A stretch of 64,000 nucleotides of DNA from Streptococcus zalophi (GCF_016481285.1 NZ_JAENBP010000001.1:186001-250000); one strand, 5' to 3'; shown: positions 47,822-59,152, numbered from the stretch's first letter. Program-made: numbers and translations. The notes: generated by a model not told the origin, from the sequence alone.

Positions 47822-48139
47822 TTATTCGATAATTTGTTTTCCGAAAACTTCTTTTTCAAGACGACTAATCCGTTTTAGGATGTCAAAATTGGTTGCTGAA
47901 GTTGAAACACGTGATAATTCAGAATGAGATGACGATGCCTCAGAAATTCTATTTTGAGTTACTTGATCTCTTAATTTTTCATTTTCTTTATGTAGTGCCT
48001 GAATTTGAGCCATGAAGTTTTCATAGTCTTTAATAATGTCATCTAAGAATTCATTAACTTCATCCTTATCATAACCACGCATACTTGTTTTGAATTCTTG
48101 TTCAAATATATCTTTAGGACTTAACTTTATACCTGCCAT
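47822..48139 (-). CDS. gpsB: GpsB, cell-division adaptor
   Basis: A 105-residue DivIVA-related protein that links PBPs and division proteins at the septum. N-terminal [35 protein letters not shown] is the lipid- and PBP-binding coiled-coil domain, and a short C-terminal helix ([17 protein letters not shown]) forms the trimer. The ATG at 48139 follows GGAG by 6 nt; an upstream TTG at 48151 overlaps the site and is rejected. Its partners PBP1a and PBP2X are also in this window. Confidence 0.96.
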   Translation of the reverse strand: MAGIKLSPKDIFEQEFKTSMRGYDKDEVNEFLDDIIKDYENFMAQIQALHKENEKLRDQVTQNRISEASSSHSELSRVSTSATNFDILKRISRLEKEVFGKQIIE

Positions 48140-48228
48140 ATCTTTCTCCAAACATCTCTATATTTATAAGAATAATTAAATTCTCTATCATTTCAATCAT
48201 ACCGAAAATTAGATAAAAAATCAAGTAT

Positions 48229-48753
48229 TTACTCTAAGTCTTCAACAATATTATTGAGTCTTTCAAAGGTTAATTGGTGGATAAAATAATCTTTTTCTTT
48301 TTTCATCAACTGATACAGATAATCCAAATTTGTCTTTTTCTCTTCATCATAAAAAAGATAAGCACCTTTGGTATTATTTAGTAAATAGTGATTAAATTGC
48401 GTCAATTGCTGAGGATTTTCGTAATAAGGAAAGCTGTACCTTAAAAAATCAACTGTTTTAAATTGTTGTAATTTTTCTTGATTGGCAGCATTCCACTGAT
48501 GTCCATGATTCTCAAAAGAAAAGAGCGTTGCTATCTTGAAATCATAATCTTTTTGTAACTCTTTTGCAACTTCTAAAGCCCAATACTCAAAGCCTAAGCG
48601 ACCTGTAAAAACAAACCAGCTTACTCCTTCTTCTATAAAATCAATAAAATCTTTTTTTATTACTTTTTTAATGATATTTATCCGAATATCATTATCTTTA
48701 AAAATCCCTAATTCTGATACACCATAGCCAGTTACAAGAATCACAGTCATCAT
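48229..48753 (-). CDS. ypsA: YpsA-family SLOG protein (DUF1273)
   Basis: A 174-residue protein with the SLOG/Rossmann-like fold. N-terminal [15 protein letters not shown] holds the glycine-rich start, [21 protein letters not shown] the second conserved block and [20 protein letters not shown] the third. In Bacillus and Staphylococcus YpsA influences cell division. It lies directly upstream of gpsB on the same strand, in keeping with that. Either of two adjacent ATG codons may be used; AAGGAG precedes them. Divergent from recU. Confidence 0.9.
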   Translation of the reverse strand: MMTVILVTGYGVSELGIFKDNDIRINIIKKVIKKDFIDFIEEGVSWFVFTGRLGFEYWALEVAKELQKDYDFKIATLFSFENHGHQWNAANQEKLQQFKTVDFLRYSFPYYENPQQLTQFNHYLLNNTKGAYLFYDEEKKTNLDYLYQLMKKEKDYFIHQLTFERLNNIVEDLE

Positions 48754-48831
48754 TTGTCTCCTTATTTAAAAATATGTTATAATGTTAGTACTTTATGTTA
48801 TCATATAAGTAGAACTAGGTATAGGAGTCTC

Positions 48832-49431
48832 ATGGTTAACTATCCTCATAAGCTTATTCGTAAGGCAACTGCAAAAAAACAGACACTAAAAACTGTTAAC
48901 TTTGCCAACAGAGGTATGTCTTTTGAATCAGCAATAAATAGTACGAATAATTACTACCTAGCACATCATCTGGCAGTAATACATAAAAAACCCACGCCAG
49001 TTCAGATTGTTAAGGTCAATTACCCTCAAAGGAGCCGAGCTAAAATTGTTGAAGCTTACTTTAGACAAGCCTCAACAACTGACTACTCTGGTGTCTATAA
49101 GGGACATTATATCGATTTTGAAGCCAAAGAGACTAGGCAAAAAACGGCTATGCCTATGAAAAATTTTCATAGACATCAAATTCAACATATGAAAGAAGTA
49201 ATTGAACAAGACGGTATTTGTTTTGTCCTTCTTCATTTCTCATCTCTTAAGGAAACCTATTATCTGCCTGCATCCTACCTTGTTGATTTTTATCAAATCG
49301 ATAATGGCAGTAAATCTATTCCTCTTGATTATATCAAAAAAAATGGTTTTAAGATTGAAACACAGGCTTTTCCCCAAATTCCTTATTTAGATATTATTGA
49401 ACATTTTATTTTAGGTGGTGATTCCCATTAA
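48832..49431 (+). CDS. recU: RecU, Holliday junction resolvase
   Basis: A 199-residue endonuclease that resolves recombination intermediates. The PD-(D/E)XK-type core is visible in [30 protein letters not shown], and the N-terminal [19 protein letters not shown] helix is typical. The ATG at 48832 follows ATAGGAG; an in-frame ORF upstream to 48754 is not family sequence. The 3' end overlaps pbp1a, as in other streptococci. Confidence 0.95.
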   Translation: MVNYPHKLIRKATAKKQTLKTVNFANRGMSFESAINSTNNYYLAHHLAVIHKKPTPVQIVKVNYPQRSRAKIVEAYFRQASTTDYSGVYKGHYIDFEAKETRQKTAMPMKNFHRHQIQHMKEVIEQDGICFVLLHFSSLKETYYLPASYLVDFYQIDNGSKSIPLDYIKKNGFKIETQAFPQIPYLDIIEHFILGGDSH

Positions 49432-51547
49432 TAAGAAAAAAGTTATTAAATTTTTAAAATATGCTATCAGCATTGGTGTCAGTCTAGTTATTTTGGCTAT
49501 AATTGCTGGTGGATTGTTATTTGCTTACTACGTTAGTAGTGCTCCTACTTTGTCAGAAGAAAAACTCAATGCAACTAGCTCAAGCTTGGTGTTTGATAAA
49601 AACGACAATCTTATCGCTGACTTAGGGTCTGAAAAAAGAGAAAGTGTGTCTTCTGATAATATCCCTATTGGCTTAGTTAATGCGATTACTGCCATTGAAG
49701 ATCATCGTTTCTTTAATCATAGAGGAATTGATATCTATCGTATTGTTGGATCTGCCCTTCACAATTTAACGAGTTCAACAACCCAAGGGGGCTCAACGCT
49801 TGATCAGCAGTTGATTAAATTGGCTTATTTTTCAACCAGTGAAGCTGACCAAACATTGAAAAGAAAAGCTCAAGAAGCATGGCTAGCTCTTCAGATGGAA
49901 AGACAATATACAAAAGAAGAAATCTTAACCTTTTATATCAATAAAGTTTATATGGGAAATGGTAATTATGGTATGTTGACAGCTGCCAAATCTTATTTTG
50001 GTAAAGATTTGACTGAATTGAGTGTTGCTCAATTAGCTCTTTTAGCAGGAATCCCTCAAGCACCTAGTCAGTATGATCCTTATGGAAATCCTGAAGCCGC
50101 TCAGGCTAGAAGAAACATCGTTTTAGGTCAAATGTATGAATTAAAACACATCACTAAAGAAGAGTATGAAGAAGCTCTTGCAACACCTGTTACTGATGGC
50201 TTGCAAGAATTAAAAGAAAATAATAGTTATCCTAAATATTTAGATAATTACTTGAAAGAAGTTATTTCTGAAGTTGAAAAAGAAACGCAACAAGATATTT
50301 TCTCTGCAGGTTTAAAAGTCTATACTAATGTTGATATAGATGCTCAACGCTATCTCTGGGATATTTATAATTCAGACACCTATATTAACTATCCAGATGC
50401 TGATTTTCAAGTGGCATCAACAATTATTGATGTAACAAATGGTAAAGTCATCGCACAATTGGGTGCTCGTAATCAAGATCCCAATGTCTCATTTGGAACA
50501 AATCAAGCTGTTTTAACAGATAGAGACTGGGGGTCAACTATGAAACCTATCTCTGCTTATGCACCGGCTATTGAAAATAGGGTTTATACTTCAACAGCAC
50601 AGTCGCTTAATGACTCTGCTTATAATTGGCCAGGAACTTCTAATCAATTATTCAACTGGGATAGACAATACTATGGCTGGATGACAATGCAAACAGCTAT
50701 TGTCCAATCACGAAACGTTCCTGCTGTTAAAACCTTAGAAGCAACCGGTTTAAAAAAAGCGCAAGACTTTTTAGAAAAACTCAATATTAACTACCCTCAA
50801 ATGCTTTATTCTAATGCCATTTCTAGTAATACAAGTAGTGGCGAAGCACAATACGGTGCTAGTAGTGAGAAAATGGCAGCAGCCTACGCAGCCTTTGCCA
50901 ATGGTGGTATCTATTACAAACCACAATATATCAATAAAATTGAATTTAATGATGGTACGGTCAAAACCTATGAGGATAGTGGTAGTAAAGCTATGGAAGA
51001 GACTACTGCTTATATGATGACTGATATGATGAAAAAAGTTCTCACCTATGGTACAGGAACAGAAGCTGCTATACCAGGAATTTATCAAGCTGGTAAAACG
51101 GGTACTTCTAACTATACCGATCAAGAACTAAGCGTCATTGAAGAAAGATTAGGTATCAATCCTTATTCAGTTGGCACCATGGCTCCTGATGAAAACTTTG
51201 TTGGTTATACCCCTCAGTACGCTATGGCCGTTTGGACAGGCTATAGAGATCGTTTAACACCAGTGTATGGTGATGGGCTGAATATTGCTGCTAGAGTTTA
51301 TCGTTATATGATGACTTATCTGACTCAAGACGGTAATGAAGACTGGCAGATGCCAACGGGATTATATCGTAGTGGTGATTTTCTCTATCTAAGAGGAAGC
51401 TACAATACCAATACCTTTACAACTACTGAAGAAACAACAACCGAAGAATCTACAACTGAAGAATCTACTACTGAGGAAACAACAACTCAAGAAGAAACCC
51501 AAGAAACAACGGTTGTAAGTGAAGAAATAACTACAGGAACACAATAA
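49415..51547 (+). CDS. pbp1A: PBP1a, bifunctional class A penicillin-binding protein
   Basis: Makes and crosslinks glycan strands. N-terminal anchor helix (about 12-40), glycosyltransferase domain with [12 protein letters not shown] and [14 protein letters not shown], transpeptidase domain with STMK (active Ser), SRN and GKTGTSNYT motifs, then a Thr/Glu-rich tail (last 40 residues) with four repeated TTEE/STTEE units. The start is a GTG at 49415 or 49418 overlapping recU; no ATG is available, so the exact N-terminus is uncertain. Ends at an intrinsic terminator. Confidence 0.95.
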   Translation: MVIPINKKKVIKFLKYAISIGVSLVILAIIAGGLLFAYYVSSAPTLSEEKLNATSSSLVFDKNDNLIADLGSEKRESVSSDNIPIGLVNAITAIEDHRFFNHRGIDIYRIVGSALHNLTSSTTQGGSTLDQQLIKLAYFSTSEADQTLKRKAQEAWLALQMERQYTKEEILTFYINKVYMGNGNYGMLTAAKSYFGKDLTELSVAQLALLAGIPQAPSQYDPYGNPEAAQARRNIVLGQMYELKHITKEEYEEALATPVTDGLQELKENNSYPKYLDNYLKEVISEVEKETQQDIFSAGLKVYTNVDIDAQRYLWDIYNSDTYINYPDADFQVASTIIDVTNGKVIAQLGARNQDPNVSFGTNQAVLTDRDWGSTMKPISAYAPAIENRVYTSTAQSLNDSAYNWPGTSNQLFNWDRQYYGWMTMQTAIVQSRNVPAVKTLEATGLKKAQDFLEKLNINYPQMLYSNAISSNTSSGEAQYGASSEKMAAAYAAFANGGIYYKPQYINKIEFNDGTVKTYEDSGSKAMEETTAYMMTDMMKKVLTYGTGTEAAIPGIYQAGKTGTSNYTDQELSVIEERLGINPYSVGTMAPDENFVGYTPQYAMAVWTGYRDRLTPVYGDGLNIAARVYRYMMTYLTQDGNEDWQMPTGLYRSGDFLYLRGSYNTNTFTTTEETTTEESTTEESTTEETTTQEETQETTVVSEEITTGTQ

Positions 51548-51573
51548 AAAAAGTCATTTTCATGACTTTTTTT
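51546..51573. terminator. Bidirectional terminator between pbp1A and dacA
   Basis: AAAAAAGTCAT / ATGACTTTTTT with a TTTC loop between convergent genes. Confidence 0.88.
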
Positions 51574-51576
51574 ATT

Positions 51577-52743
51577 TTATTTTATCCTTTTTTCATGTTT
51601 TTCTTTGATTAAAAGATAAATAAGTATCCCTAAAAGAGAAATGATAGCTGTTCCAACAATAAATAGAACAGGTAACAGATGATCAAAAGATGATTGTTCA
51701 GAAAAAGTATTTGCCTGTACCATTTGGTTATTATCAGAGGTTTCTTGAGTGGTTTGCTGTGCTAGTTCTTCTCTTTTTTGTGCTTCTATAAAACCTTGTT
51801 GAAATAAGGTATTTATGAAAGGGTGACGGTAAAATTCTCCATTTTGATCTGACCAATCTCCAACACCCATAACAACAACAATCAAGCGTTTATCTCCTTG
51901 TTTAGCTGTTGTCATTGCATTAAAACCTGCTGAAGGACTTGAGCCTGTTTTAAGACCATCAACCCCTTCAAAAGGATAGGCACCACCAGGTAAGGAATGA
52001 TTGTAAGAGATAAAATGATCCTCATATGGCGTTCCAGCCATTACCGTTACATTAGTTTGATTAGTATAATTCACAATTTCTGGAAAATTCTTCAAAAAAT
52101 GATAAGCAAGGGTTGCAAAATCTTTTGCTGTTGTTAGGTTGGTTGCTGTATTATCATATCTCTCAGGACTATAATAACCATTAAAGGCAGAAGCTACAGC
52201 ACCACTGGCATTATTAAATTGTGTATTTGTCATGCCCAATTCTTTTGCTTTAGCATTCATTTTGTCAATAAAATCAGAGGCATTATTTTGTGACAAATAA
52301 TTTGCAATCATGATAGTTGCGACATTTGAAGAAGGAACAACTGTCATTGTAATCAAATCCTTAATGGGATAGGCAATACCTGCGACAATATTATTATTAC
52401 TAATTTCATAGATTTGACTGATGGCTTGATCTGTTTCTGTGGCAACAATGGTAGAATCAAGGGTTAAGTCACCTTTTTGTAGTTCTTCAAATAATAGATA
52501 AAGAGTCATCATCTTAGACATACTGGCTGGATCTCTTTGAGCATCAGCATTTTCTGCCCATAAAACCTCACCTGTATCTGCATCCATTGTAATAGAGGCT
52601 TTCGGCTTATTGATTTCATCTACTTCATAACCAGCTTGTCTTGCTAGCGTTACAAGATCTTCAGTAGTTTCATCTGCAAAAACTGGTGAAATAGTCGAAA
52701 ATAACAGTGTTAAAAGCATTATAATGGGGATGAATTTCTTCAC
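51577..52743 (-). CDS. dacA: DacA (PBP3), D-alanyl-D-alanine carboxypeptidase
   Basis: Trims pentapeptide side chains of peptidoglycan. A 388-residue secreted, membrane-tethered enzyme: signal peptide with cleavage near PVFADE (residues 20-24), active site S74-x-x-K77 in DPASMSKMMT, SSN and the KTG of GLKTGSSPSAG, and a C-terminal hydrophobic anchor before a basic tail. The start is GTG with AAGGAG 10 nt upstream. Monocistronic. It faces pbp1A, the synthase whose product it edits. Confidence 0.96.
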   Translation of the reverse strand: MKKFIPIIMLLTLLFSTISPVFADETTEDLVTLARQAGYEVDEINKPKASITMDADTGEVLWAENADAQRDPASMSKMMTLYLLFEELQKGDLTLDSTIVATETDQAISQIYEISNNNIVAGIAYPIKDLITMTVVPSSNVATIMIANYLSQNNASDFIDKMNAKAKELGMTNTQFNNASGAVASAFNGYYSPERYDNTATNLTTAKDFATLAYHFLKNFPEIVNYTNQTNVTVMAGTPYEDHFISYNHSLPGGAYPFEGVDGLKTGSSPSAGFNAMTTAKQGDKRLIVVVMGVGDWSDQNGEFYRHPFINTLFQQGFIEAQKREELAQQTTQETSDNNQMVQANTFSEQSSFDHLLPVLFIVGTAIISLLGILIYLLIKEKHEKRIK

Positions 52744-52937
52744 TTGTATGAACTCCTTAATATATTAAACTGCAATCTATATTATAACAAATCAATCATA
52801 AATAGTAAAACTCTGCAAAAAAGAAAAAATTTTTTTGAGTTGAGAATTAAATTGTCCATTTCTCTAAAAATATAACTAACACTGATGATTACCTATTAGA
52901 TGAAAGTCTCATATAATCTTTAAAACATTTAAAAAAT

Positions 52938-52972
52938 AAGAGGTTAGGTAACTATTCTCCTAACCTCTTTAA
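52938..52972 (-). terminator. Terminator of the pncB-nadE operon
   Basis: AAGAGGTTAG / CTAACCTCTT stem; on the minus strand followed by ATTTTTTA. The remaining 190 bp up to dacA hold no gene. Confidence 0.78.
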
Positions 52973-52977
52973 TCCTC

Positions 52978-53802
52978 TTATTTCCAGAAATCGTCAAAAA
53001 TTGTAATTGGTAAATGCCGTTTATGTTGTGTTTTTTGCCACCAAGCTTCAATTTTGGCTTGAGCATCTTGATTAATTTCTTTACCTTCAAGATAATCATC
53101 AATATTGTTATAAGTAACACCTAGCGCCACTTCATCTGACAGACCTGGTTTATTATCTTCTAAATCAGCCGTTGGTACTTTTTCATACAAGGCAGGATTT
53201 GCTCCTAACTCTTTTAGAAGACTTTTTCCTTGTCTTTTATTAAGACGAAAAAGAGGTAAGATGTCTGAACCACCATCACCAAACTTAGTGAAAAAACCAG
53301 TAATATTTTCTGCCGCATGGTCAGTTCCTATCACAACTCCTGATGTTTCTCCTGCAATAGCATACTGTGTAATCATCCGTTGACGTGCTTTGATGTTTCC
53401 CTTATTAAAATCAGAAATACTAATACCTGCTTCTTTTAAAACACTCACTTGAGCATCAACTGACTCTTTAATGTTAACGGTGATCAGTTTATCTGGCTTG
53501 ATAAAGTCAAGTGCCATTTGAGCATCTGCTTCATCTATTTGAACGGCATAAGGTAATCTGACTGCGATAAATTGATAACTTAAATCTCCTGTTTCTTGTC
53601 TTAATTCTTCTATTGCCATTTGTGCAAGACGCCCGGCTAGTGTCGAATCTTGGCCTCCTGAAATACCTAAAACATAGGTTTTCAAAAAGGAATGTTTCTT
53701 TAAATAATTTTTTAAAAAATCAATGGATCTTCTGATTTCATCATTAGAATTTATTTGTGGTTTAACACCAAGCTGTTCAATAATAATTTCTTGTAGGGTC
53801 AT
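52978..53802 (-). CDS. nadE: NH3-dependent NAD synthetase
   Basis: Amidates deamido-NAD to NAD. The 274-residue enzyme has the PP-loop [16 protein letters not shown] and [35 protein letters not shown]. There is no N-terminal glutaminase domain, so free ammonia is the nitrogen source. It overlaps the end of pncB by 4 bp. Together they salvage nicotinate, matching streptococcal niacin dependence. Confidence 0.96.
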   Translation of the reverse strand: MTLQEIIIEQLGVKPQINSNDEIRRSIDFLKNYLKKHSFLKTYVLGISGGQDSTLAGRLAQMAIEELRQETGDLSYQFIAVRLPYAVQIDEADAQMALDFIKPDKLITVNIKESVDAQVSVLKEAGISISDFNKGNIKARQRMITQYAIAGETSGVVIGTDHAAENITGFFTKFGDGGSDILPLFRLNKRQGKSLLKELGANPALYEKVPTADLEDNKPGLSDEVALGVTYNNIDDYLEGKEINQDAQAKIEAWWQKTQHKRHLPITIFDDFWK

Positions 53803-55259
53803 TTATCTACTCCTTTGGAAAAGGCTTCTTTTCTCACGCGATCGATTAAGTCCATTTTGTTCTGCCAAACATCAAGTGCTAAATCAACTGGATAATCTTG
53901 AGGATTGAGCACACGTTTGTACTCATCCCAAAGTTGCTCAAACTCTTTTCTAGCATAGTTTTTGATATCTGTTAAACTTGGTAAGTCATAAACTAGTTGA
54001 CCTTCTTTAAAGATGTCAATTAGTAATGGAACGGCTTCAAAATCTTCAACAGTTTTTCTAATATAGGTATAAACAGGATGGAACATTTCAATTTTATCTA
54101 ATTGGTTCACATCTGTCTCTGAAAAAGTAATATAGTCTCCTTCAGACTTACCCTTTGCTCTACTTGTAATACGCCAAACTTGTTTTTTACCTGGTGTTGA
54201 TACTTTTTCGGCATTATTGGATAGCTTAATGGTATCTCGCATTTGCCCATTTTCATCTTCAATGGCAACAATTTTATAAACCGCACCAAGGGCGGGCTGA
54301 TCATAGGCGGTGATTAGTTTTGTTCCCACACCCCAAACATCAATTTTTGCTTTTTGCATTTTTAAGTTTAAAATAGTATTTTCGTCCAAATCGTTTGAAG
54401 CATAAATTTGGGCGTCGGGAAAACCTGCTTCATCTAATTGTTGTCTCACTTTTTTGGAAAGATAGGCCATATCACCAGAATCGATACGAACACCCTTAAA
54501 GTTAATCTTATCACCAAGTTCTTTAGCAACTCTTATGGCAGATGGCACTCCTAGACGAAGAGTATCATAAGTATCTACTAAGAAGACACAATCCTTATGC
54601 GTTTTGGCATAAGCTATGAAAGCGTCATAGTCATTGCCATAAGCTTGAACAAATGAATGAGCATGAGTTCCTGAAACAGGAATATCAAAAATTTTACCTG
54701 CTCGAACATTACTTGTCGCATCAGCACCACCGATAACCGCTGCTCTTGTCCCCCAAATAGCAGCATCCATTTCTTGCGCACGACGAGTACCAAATTCAAG
54801 TAATGGTTCATTCTCAATGACTGATCTAATACGTGCTGCTTTGGTAGCAATTAGCGTTTGAAAATTGACAATGTTAAGAAGAGCCGTTTCAATCAATTGA
54901 CATTGAGCTAGAGGTCCTTCCACTTGGACAATGGGTTCATTAGCAAAAACTAAATCTCCTTCTTTAGCAGATCTCACTGTTAGTTGCAATTCAAAATCAG
55001 CAAGATAATCTAAAAAATCTTGAGGATAACCCAATTCCTTTAAATAAGCTAAGTCGCTTTCTGAAAATTTGAGCTCTTTTAGGTAATTAACAATTCGCTC
55101 AAGCCCTGCAAAAATAGCATAGCCATTATTAAACGGCTGCTTTCTAAAAAAGACTTCAAAAATCGCTTTTTTATCTTGAATACCTCTTTCAAAATAAACT
55201 TGCATCATATTAATCTGATACAAATCAGTGTGTAAACTTAAACTATCGTCTGAATACAT
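53799..55259 (-). CDS. pncB: Nicotinate phosphoribosyltransferase
   Basis: First step of nicotinate salvage, forming nicotinate mononucleotide. The 486-residue protein has [18 protein letters not shown] near the N-terminus, the [20 protein letters not shown] block and [23 protein letters not shown]. The ATG at 55259 follows AGGAGAAAAAT; the longer ORF from 55310 overlaps the promoter (TGTTATAAT on the minus strand, about 55287-55295). First gene of the pncB-nadE operon. Confidence 0.95.
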   Translation of the reverse strand: MYSDDSLSLHTDLYQINMMQVYFERGIQDKKAIFEVFFRKQPFNNGYAIFAGLERIVNYLKELKFSESDLAYLKELGYPQDFLDYLADFELQLTVRSAKEGDLVFANEPIVQVEGPLAQCQLIETALLNIVNFQTLIATKAARIRSVIENEPLLEFGTRRAQEMDAAIWGTRAAVIGGADATSNVRAGKIFDIPVSGTHAHSFVQAYGNDYDAFIAYAKTHKDCVFLVDTYDTLRLGVPSAIRVAKELGDKINFKGVRIDSGDMAYLSKKVRQQLDEAGFPDAQIYASNDLDENTILNLKMQKAKIDVWGVGTKLITAYDQPALGAVYKIVAIEDENGQMRDTIKLSNNAEKVSTPGKKQVWRITSRAKGKSEGDYITFSETDVNQLDKIEMFHPVYTYIRKTVEDFEAVPLLIDIFKEGQLVYDLPSLTDIKNYARKEFEQLWDEYKRVLNPQDYPVDLALDVWQNKMDLIDRVRKEAFSKGVDK

Positions 55260-55298
55260 ATTTTTCTCCTCTTTTATCTTGTTACTATTATAACATAA

Positions 55299-55328
55299 GA
55301 CAAAAAACACGGGAATCCCGTGTTTTTA
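55299..55328 (-). terminator. Hairpin downstream of trxB
   Basis: AAACACGGGA / TCCCGTGTTT with A and T runs on both sides; as a minus-strand terminator it ends the trxB transcript just before the pncB promoter. Confidence 0.75.
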
Positions 55329-55402
55329 TTCTTTCTTAGATTTTTTAATTAGCAGATATTGCATCAATTGTTGAGAAAAATAGGTATTCTTTTTGACAAA
55401 AA

Positions 55403-56317
55403 TTAGCTATTTTCTATCACATATTGATAAACATTTTGTGCCGCAACGGCACCATCTGCAACAGAGGTCGTTATTTGACGAAAAGTTTTTTGACGCACAT
55501 CACCTACAGCAAAGATACCTGGGATACTTGTTTTCATGTTCTCATCAGTGATAATCCAACCGTCTTCATTAGTAATACCTAAGTCAGAGACCATGTTTGA
55601 AACTGGATCAAGACCGACATAGATAAAGATACCACCAAATTCTTGTTCTGTGATTTCTTTTGTTTTTACATTTTCAAAAACAACACTTTTGACTTTGACA
55701 TCATCTCCTTTAATTTCCTTGACCACTGTGTCCCAGATAAATTTAATTTTATCATTAGCAAAAGCTCTGTCTTGAAGTACCTTTTGAGCACGAAGTTCGT
55801 CACGACGATGAACAATCGTAACACTTTTAGCTAACCTTGCTAAAAAGACAGATTCCTCAACAGCAGAATCACCACCACCAACAACTAGTAAATCTTGATC
55901 TCTAAAGAATGCACCATCACAAATAGCACAGTAAGATACACCACGACTGCTAAAAGTATCCTCACCAGGAACTCCTAACAAACGATGTTTAGATCCTGTT
56001 GCGACAATCACTGTTTTTGTTTCATAGGTTTTGTCATCTGTTTTGACAATCTTGTAGTCACCCTTATCTTCGACAGTGGTCACAATACCATAAATGTTTT
56101 CAACTCCCATTTTATCCAGTGGTTCATACATTTTCATTGATAATTCTGGACCAGAAATTAATTCAAATCCCGGATAATTTTCAATATCTGCGGTATTATT
56201 CATCTGACCACCCGGTGCCCCTTGTTCAATTGTTGCTACTTTTAAATTACTTCTAGCTGCATAAAGTGCCGCAGTAATCCCAGCAGGACCTGCACCAATG
56301 ACAATTAAATCATACAT
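55403..56317 (-). CDS. trxB: Thioredoxin reductase
   Basis: NADPH-dependent flavoenzyme reducing thioredoxin. The 304-residue protein has the FAD-binding GAGPAG at the N-terminus, the redox pair Cys130/Cys133 in SYCAICDGAFF and the NADP-binding VVGGGDSAVEES, with a C-terminal GIFAVGDVR FAD block. The ATG at 56317 follows AGG by 7 nt and gives the family N-terminus MYDLIVIGAGPAG; the in-frame ATG at 56332 is less well placed. A plausible electron donor to the peroxidase at 5552. Confidence 0.96.
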   Translation of the reverse strand: MYDLIVIGAGPAGITAALYAARSNLKVATIEQGAPGGQMNNTADIENYPGFELISGPELSMKMYEPLDKMGVENIYGIVTTVEDKGDYKIVKTDDKTYETKTVIVATGSKHRLLGVPGEDTFSSRGVSYCAICDGAFFRDQDLLVVGGGDSAVEESVFLARLAKSVTIVHRRDELRAQKVLQDRAFANDKIKFIWDTVVKEIKGDDVKVKSVVFENVKTKEITEQEFGGIFIYVGLDPVSNMVSDLGITNEDGWIITDENMKTSIPGIFAVGDVRQKTFRQITTSVADGAVAAQNVYQYVIENS

Positions 56318-56372
56318 GTTTTTACCTATCATTCTTTCTATGAATTATTGTTTTTATTAGTAATGAGGTTAT

Positions 56373-56597
56373 CTAAGCCTTAAGCATCAGAATCACTGCC
56401 ATAAAAGCAAATGATAAGATTGGAATAGTAATAATAGCTATTAAAAAAGCATCATATAAAGCAGCCTGTCGTTCCACCGCTGTTTTGTCTTTTCGTTTTA
56501 AAACTCTAAAAAGCATCCATATTGCTAGTAATAAACAAACCACCACCACTGCTGCTACTAAGCCTTGTAAATAAAGACTAAATACTTCTATTAGCAT
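56373..56597 (-). CDS. DUF4059 small membrane protein
   Basis: A 74-residue protein with two hydrophobic helices (about 8-33 and 50-72) and a basic linker (RVLKRKDKTAVERQ). It corresponds to DUF4059, found in streptococci next to trxB. No function is known. It lies 55 bp upstream of trxB on the same strand and so is probably co-transcribed. A weak ATTCTCA-type leader is seen; the ATG start is preceded by AGGTGAG. Confidence 0.78.
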   Translation of the reverse strand: MLIEVFSLYLQGLVAAVVVVCLLLAIWMLFRVLKRKDKTAVERQAALYDAFLIAIITIPILSFAFMAVILMLKA

Positions 56598-56732
56598 ATT
56601 CTCACCTAAACTAGTTCCTCATTCAATAGTCAAATTATAACAGATATTAATTGCTTTTGCTATCAATCTGTCCCAAGCTTTTCTTCTTATATATTGTTAG
56701 AATAATTTTTTTAATCTAGAAAAAATGTCTGA

Positions 56733-58076
56733 TTAAAAACTTTGTTTTTTTGCTTTTCTTGCATTCCTATTCTTGGCACGTGCTTCCACTCGTCTTTCTT
56801 TACGACGTTTTTCATCAACAGCCCATTTGATTTTCTTTTTATAACCAGGTTTAATTTTTTTCTTTTTCTTCTTAACTAGACCAATCATTTCAATGTCTAA
56901 TTTTTCTTGTTTTTTTTCACGATTGAGACGTCGATCACGGTCATAAGTGTCTTCAAGAGTACCATTTTTAATGACTTTAGGGATAAAACGAATTCCCATT
57001 TTCTCAAGTTCACGAATGTCAGAATCATCACTTGGTTGATAAAGTGTAATAGCCGTCCCTTTTAAATCATTTCTACCTGTTCGCCCAACACGATGAACAA
57101 AGAAGGATAAATCTTGAGGAATTGCATCATTAATAACATGACTAACACCCTCAATATCAATACCTCTTGCTGCAAGATCGGTTGCTACAATGTATTCATA
57201 ATCTAATTTTTTAATTTGTGCCATCAAACGCTTTCGTTCACGTGGGGGTACACCACCATGGATTTTAGCAACTTTCAAGCCATTTGCTGATAAAAAAGCA
57301 TGGAGTTCATCAGCACGTTCCTTGGTATTCACAAAAATCATAGCCATGTATGGTTGAAGAGCTTTAATTAACATTAGAAGTTGATTATTTTTCTCACGTC
57401 CCTTAGTTGAAATCAACCAGTTCTCGATAGTATCAGCAATCACTGTGCTTGTTTTTATTTTTTCAATCACAGGTTGTGTCAAATATTTTTTCAAAAAAGG
57501 CTTTAGCTTTTCTGGAATTGTGGCTGAAAAAACTAAGATTTGAACTGATTTTGGTAGATGACTAGCGATGCGATCAACCGTTTCTAAAAAGCCCATGTCT
57601 AAAGTCATATCAGCTTCATCAATCACCAAAGTATGTGCAAGATGAATATCAAGATTTCCTGATTTTATTAAATCATAAACACGGCCTGGCGTTCCAATAA
57701 CAATATGTGGTTGATTGCTTTTCAACTTATCAATTTGTCTTAGTTTATCTGTTCCACCTACATAATTTGCAATACGAATAGGTGTTTTAGAAAATTGAGC
57801 AATTTGGCGTGTTGCATCATAAATTTGTGTAGCAAGCTCTCTACTTGGAGCTGTAATAACGACTTGAACCTTATCATTAGTTTCATCAAGCTTTTCAAAA
57901 ATTGGAAGCAAAAAAGTGTGTGTTTTCCCTGAGCCTGTTTTAGACTCTCCTACCAAGTCTTTTCCTGATTTAACGATTGGAATCAATTTTCGTTGAACTT
58001 CTGTTGGTTCTTTGAATCCTAAATCAATCAAGGCGTCATTAATATAATCTTTAAATTTAAATTCTTTAAATAACAT
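56733..58076 (-). CDS. DEAD-box RNA helicase (CshB-like)
   Basis: A 447-residue ATP-dependent RNA helicase. Q motif region FKEPTEVQRKLIP, motif I SKTGSGKTH, motif II DEAD (VIDEADMTLDMGF), motif III SAT, and motif VI HRVGRTGR. A long Lys/Arg-rich C-terminal tail (last 45 residues) is suited to RNA binding. The size and tail fit the CshB/YqfR type better than CshA. AGGAAA is the visible ribosome site. Its own short operon, 62 bp from mraY. Confidence 0.9.
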   Translation of the reverse strand: MLFKEFKFKDYINDALIDLGFKEPTEVQRKLIPIVKSGKDLVGESKTGSGKTHTFLLPIFEKLDETNDKVQVVITAPSRELATQIYDATRQIAQFSKTPIRIANYVGGTDKLRQIDKLKSNQPHIVIGTPGRVYDLIKSGNLDIHLAHTLVIDEADMTLDMGFLETVDRIASHLPKSVQILVFSATIPEKLKPFLKKYLTQPVIEKIKTSTVIADTIENWLISTKGREKNNQLLMLIKALQPYMAMIFVNTKERADELHAFLSANGLKVAKIHGGVPPRERKRLMAQIKKLDYEYIVATDLAARGIDIEGVSHVINDAIPQDLSFFVHRVGRTGRNDLKGTAITLYQPSDDSDIRELEKMGIRFIPKVIKNGTLEDTYDRDRRLNREKKQEKLDIEMIGLVKKKKKKIKPGYKKKIKWAVDEKRRKERRVEARAKNRNARKAKKQSF

Positions 58077-58113
58077 TTTTTCCTCTCTTCTTATTACCTA
58101 TACGATAACAAAT

Positions 58114-58135
58114 TAAACAGCAGATAACTGCTGTT
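58114..58135 (-). terminator. mraY-operon terminator
   Basis: AAACAGCAG / CTGCTGTTT with a TTAT-type loop and a TTTAATTT tail on the minus strand. Confidence 0.7.
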
Positions 58136-58140
58136 TGGTT

Positions 58141-59151
58141 TTAAACATATAACATCATTAAGGTAATAAGGCCGGCAAGTAGACCTATCCCCCAAAACAC
58201 AACATCCACTCGCCATTCTGACCAAGGATTTCCTCGTCCGGTAAAACCACCTAATTCAAAATGATGATGTAGAGGTGTCATACGAAAAATTCTTTTACCC
58301 TGACCTGTTCTTTTTTTAGTCCATCTAAAATAAGCGACTTGAAGCATGACTGAACTGGTCTCAAAAACATAGACAATACCAATTAATAAGAGTGTCCATT
58401 CTTGATGGAGGGCAATTGAAATGGCTGCAAGCATAGCCCCAAGGGGCAAACTTCCGACATCTCCCATGAAAATTTTAGCAGGCTTTTTATTGAAGATAAA
58501 AAAAGCAAGTAAAGATCCAACCATAGTTAAAATGACCATGAGAATGCCTAATTGTTCTTGTTTAAAAGCGATAACTGCATAAGTTAACAAACTAATAACA
58601 ACTGATATAGAAGCTAAACCGTCGATGCCATCAGTTAGGTTGACTGCATTTGAAAAACCAACCAACCAAAATAGAACAAAAGCGACATAAAAAATACCTA
58701 GTGGGATAGAAATCCCCAAAACATTTAAAGAATTTGTACCATTACCTTGCATGTACAAAACATAAAAGATAATGCCTCCTAAAATTTGGAGGACTAGTTT
58801 TTGACGAGCTGTCAAACCCTCATTTCTTTTTTTGAAAATCTTTAAAAAGTCATCAAAAAAGCCTATAGCGCCATAGATTAATATGACTAGTAGAATACCT
58901 AGAACAGCATTAGTATCTACCTTATCACCTCTAAAAAAGAATAAGGTTAGTAGTGTTGAAATAATGAAAGAAACAACTAAAAAGACTGTTCCTCCCATAG
59001 TTGGAGTGCCCGCTTTTTCTAGATGTTGTTTCACATCTTCATGCATTTGTTGACCCTCAATTTTTTTCAACTGATAATAACGAATAAAATGTGGTATTAA
59101 TAAGGCTGTTGCTAGAAAAGCGAAAATCCCCGCTGCTAGACTTAGTAACAT
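58141..59151 (-). CDS. mraY: MraY, phospho-MurNAc-pentapeptide transferase
   Basis: Makes lipid I from UDP-MurNAc-pentapeptide and undecaprenyl phosphate, the carrier that the DUF368 protein may recycle. The 336-residue polytopic protein has ten or so hydrophobic segments and the motifs [27 protein letters not shown] and the HHHFEL loop ([11 protein letters not shown]). It starts 1 bp after pbpX and ends the rsmH-ftsL-pbpX-mraY cluster, the standard streptococcal order. Confidence 0.97.
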   Translation of the reverse strand: MLLSLAAGIFAFLATALLIPHFIRYYQLKKIEGQQMHEDVKQHLEKAGTPTMGGTVFLVVSFIISTLLTLFFFRGDKVDTNAVLGILLVILIYGAIGFFDDFLKIFKKRNEGLTARQKLVLQILGGIIFYVLYMQGNGTNSLNVLGISIPLGIFYVAFVLFWLVGFSNAVNLTDGIDGLASISVVISLLTYAVIAFKQEQLGILMVILTMVGSLLAFFIFNKKPAKIFMGDVGSLPLGAMLAAISIALHQEWTLLLIGIVYVFETSSVMLQVAYFRWTKKRTGQGKRIFRMTPLHHHFELGGFTGRGNPWSEWRVDVVFWGIGLLAGLITLMMLYV

Positions 59152-59152
59152 A

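Noticed and set aside
47455-47927. Short plus-strand ORFs across the RNase P RNA
   Set aside because: The sequence is rnpB with its conserved structural blocks; the ORFs have no start signals and overlap gpsB.
50771-51124. 117-codon minus-strand ORF inside pbp1A
   Set aside because: Shadow of the transpeptidase domain coding sequence.
51418-51543. Repetitive DNA at the 3' end of pbp1A considered as a repeat array
   Set aside because: It encodes the Thr/Glu-rich tail typical of streptococcal PBP1a; units are irregular and in frame, so it is not a CRISPR or mobile repeat.
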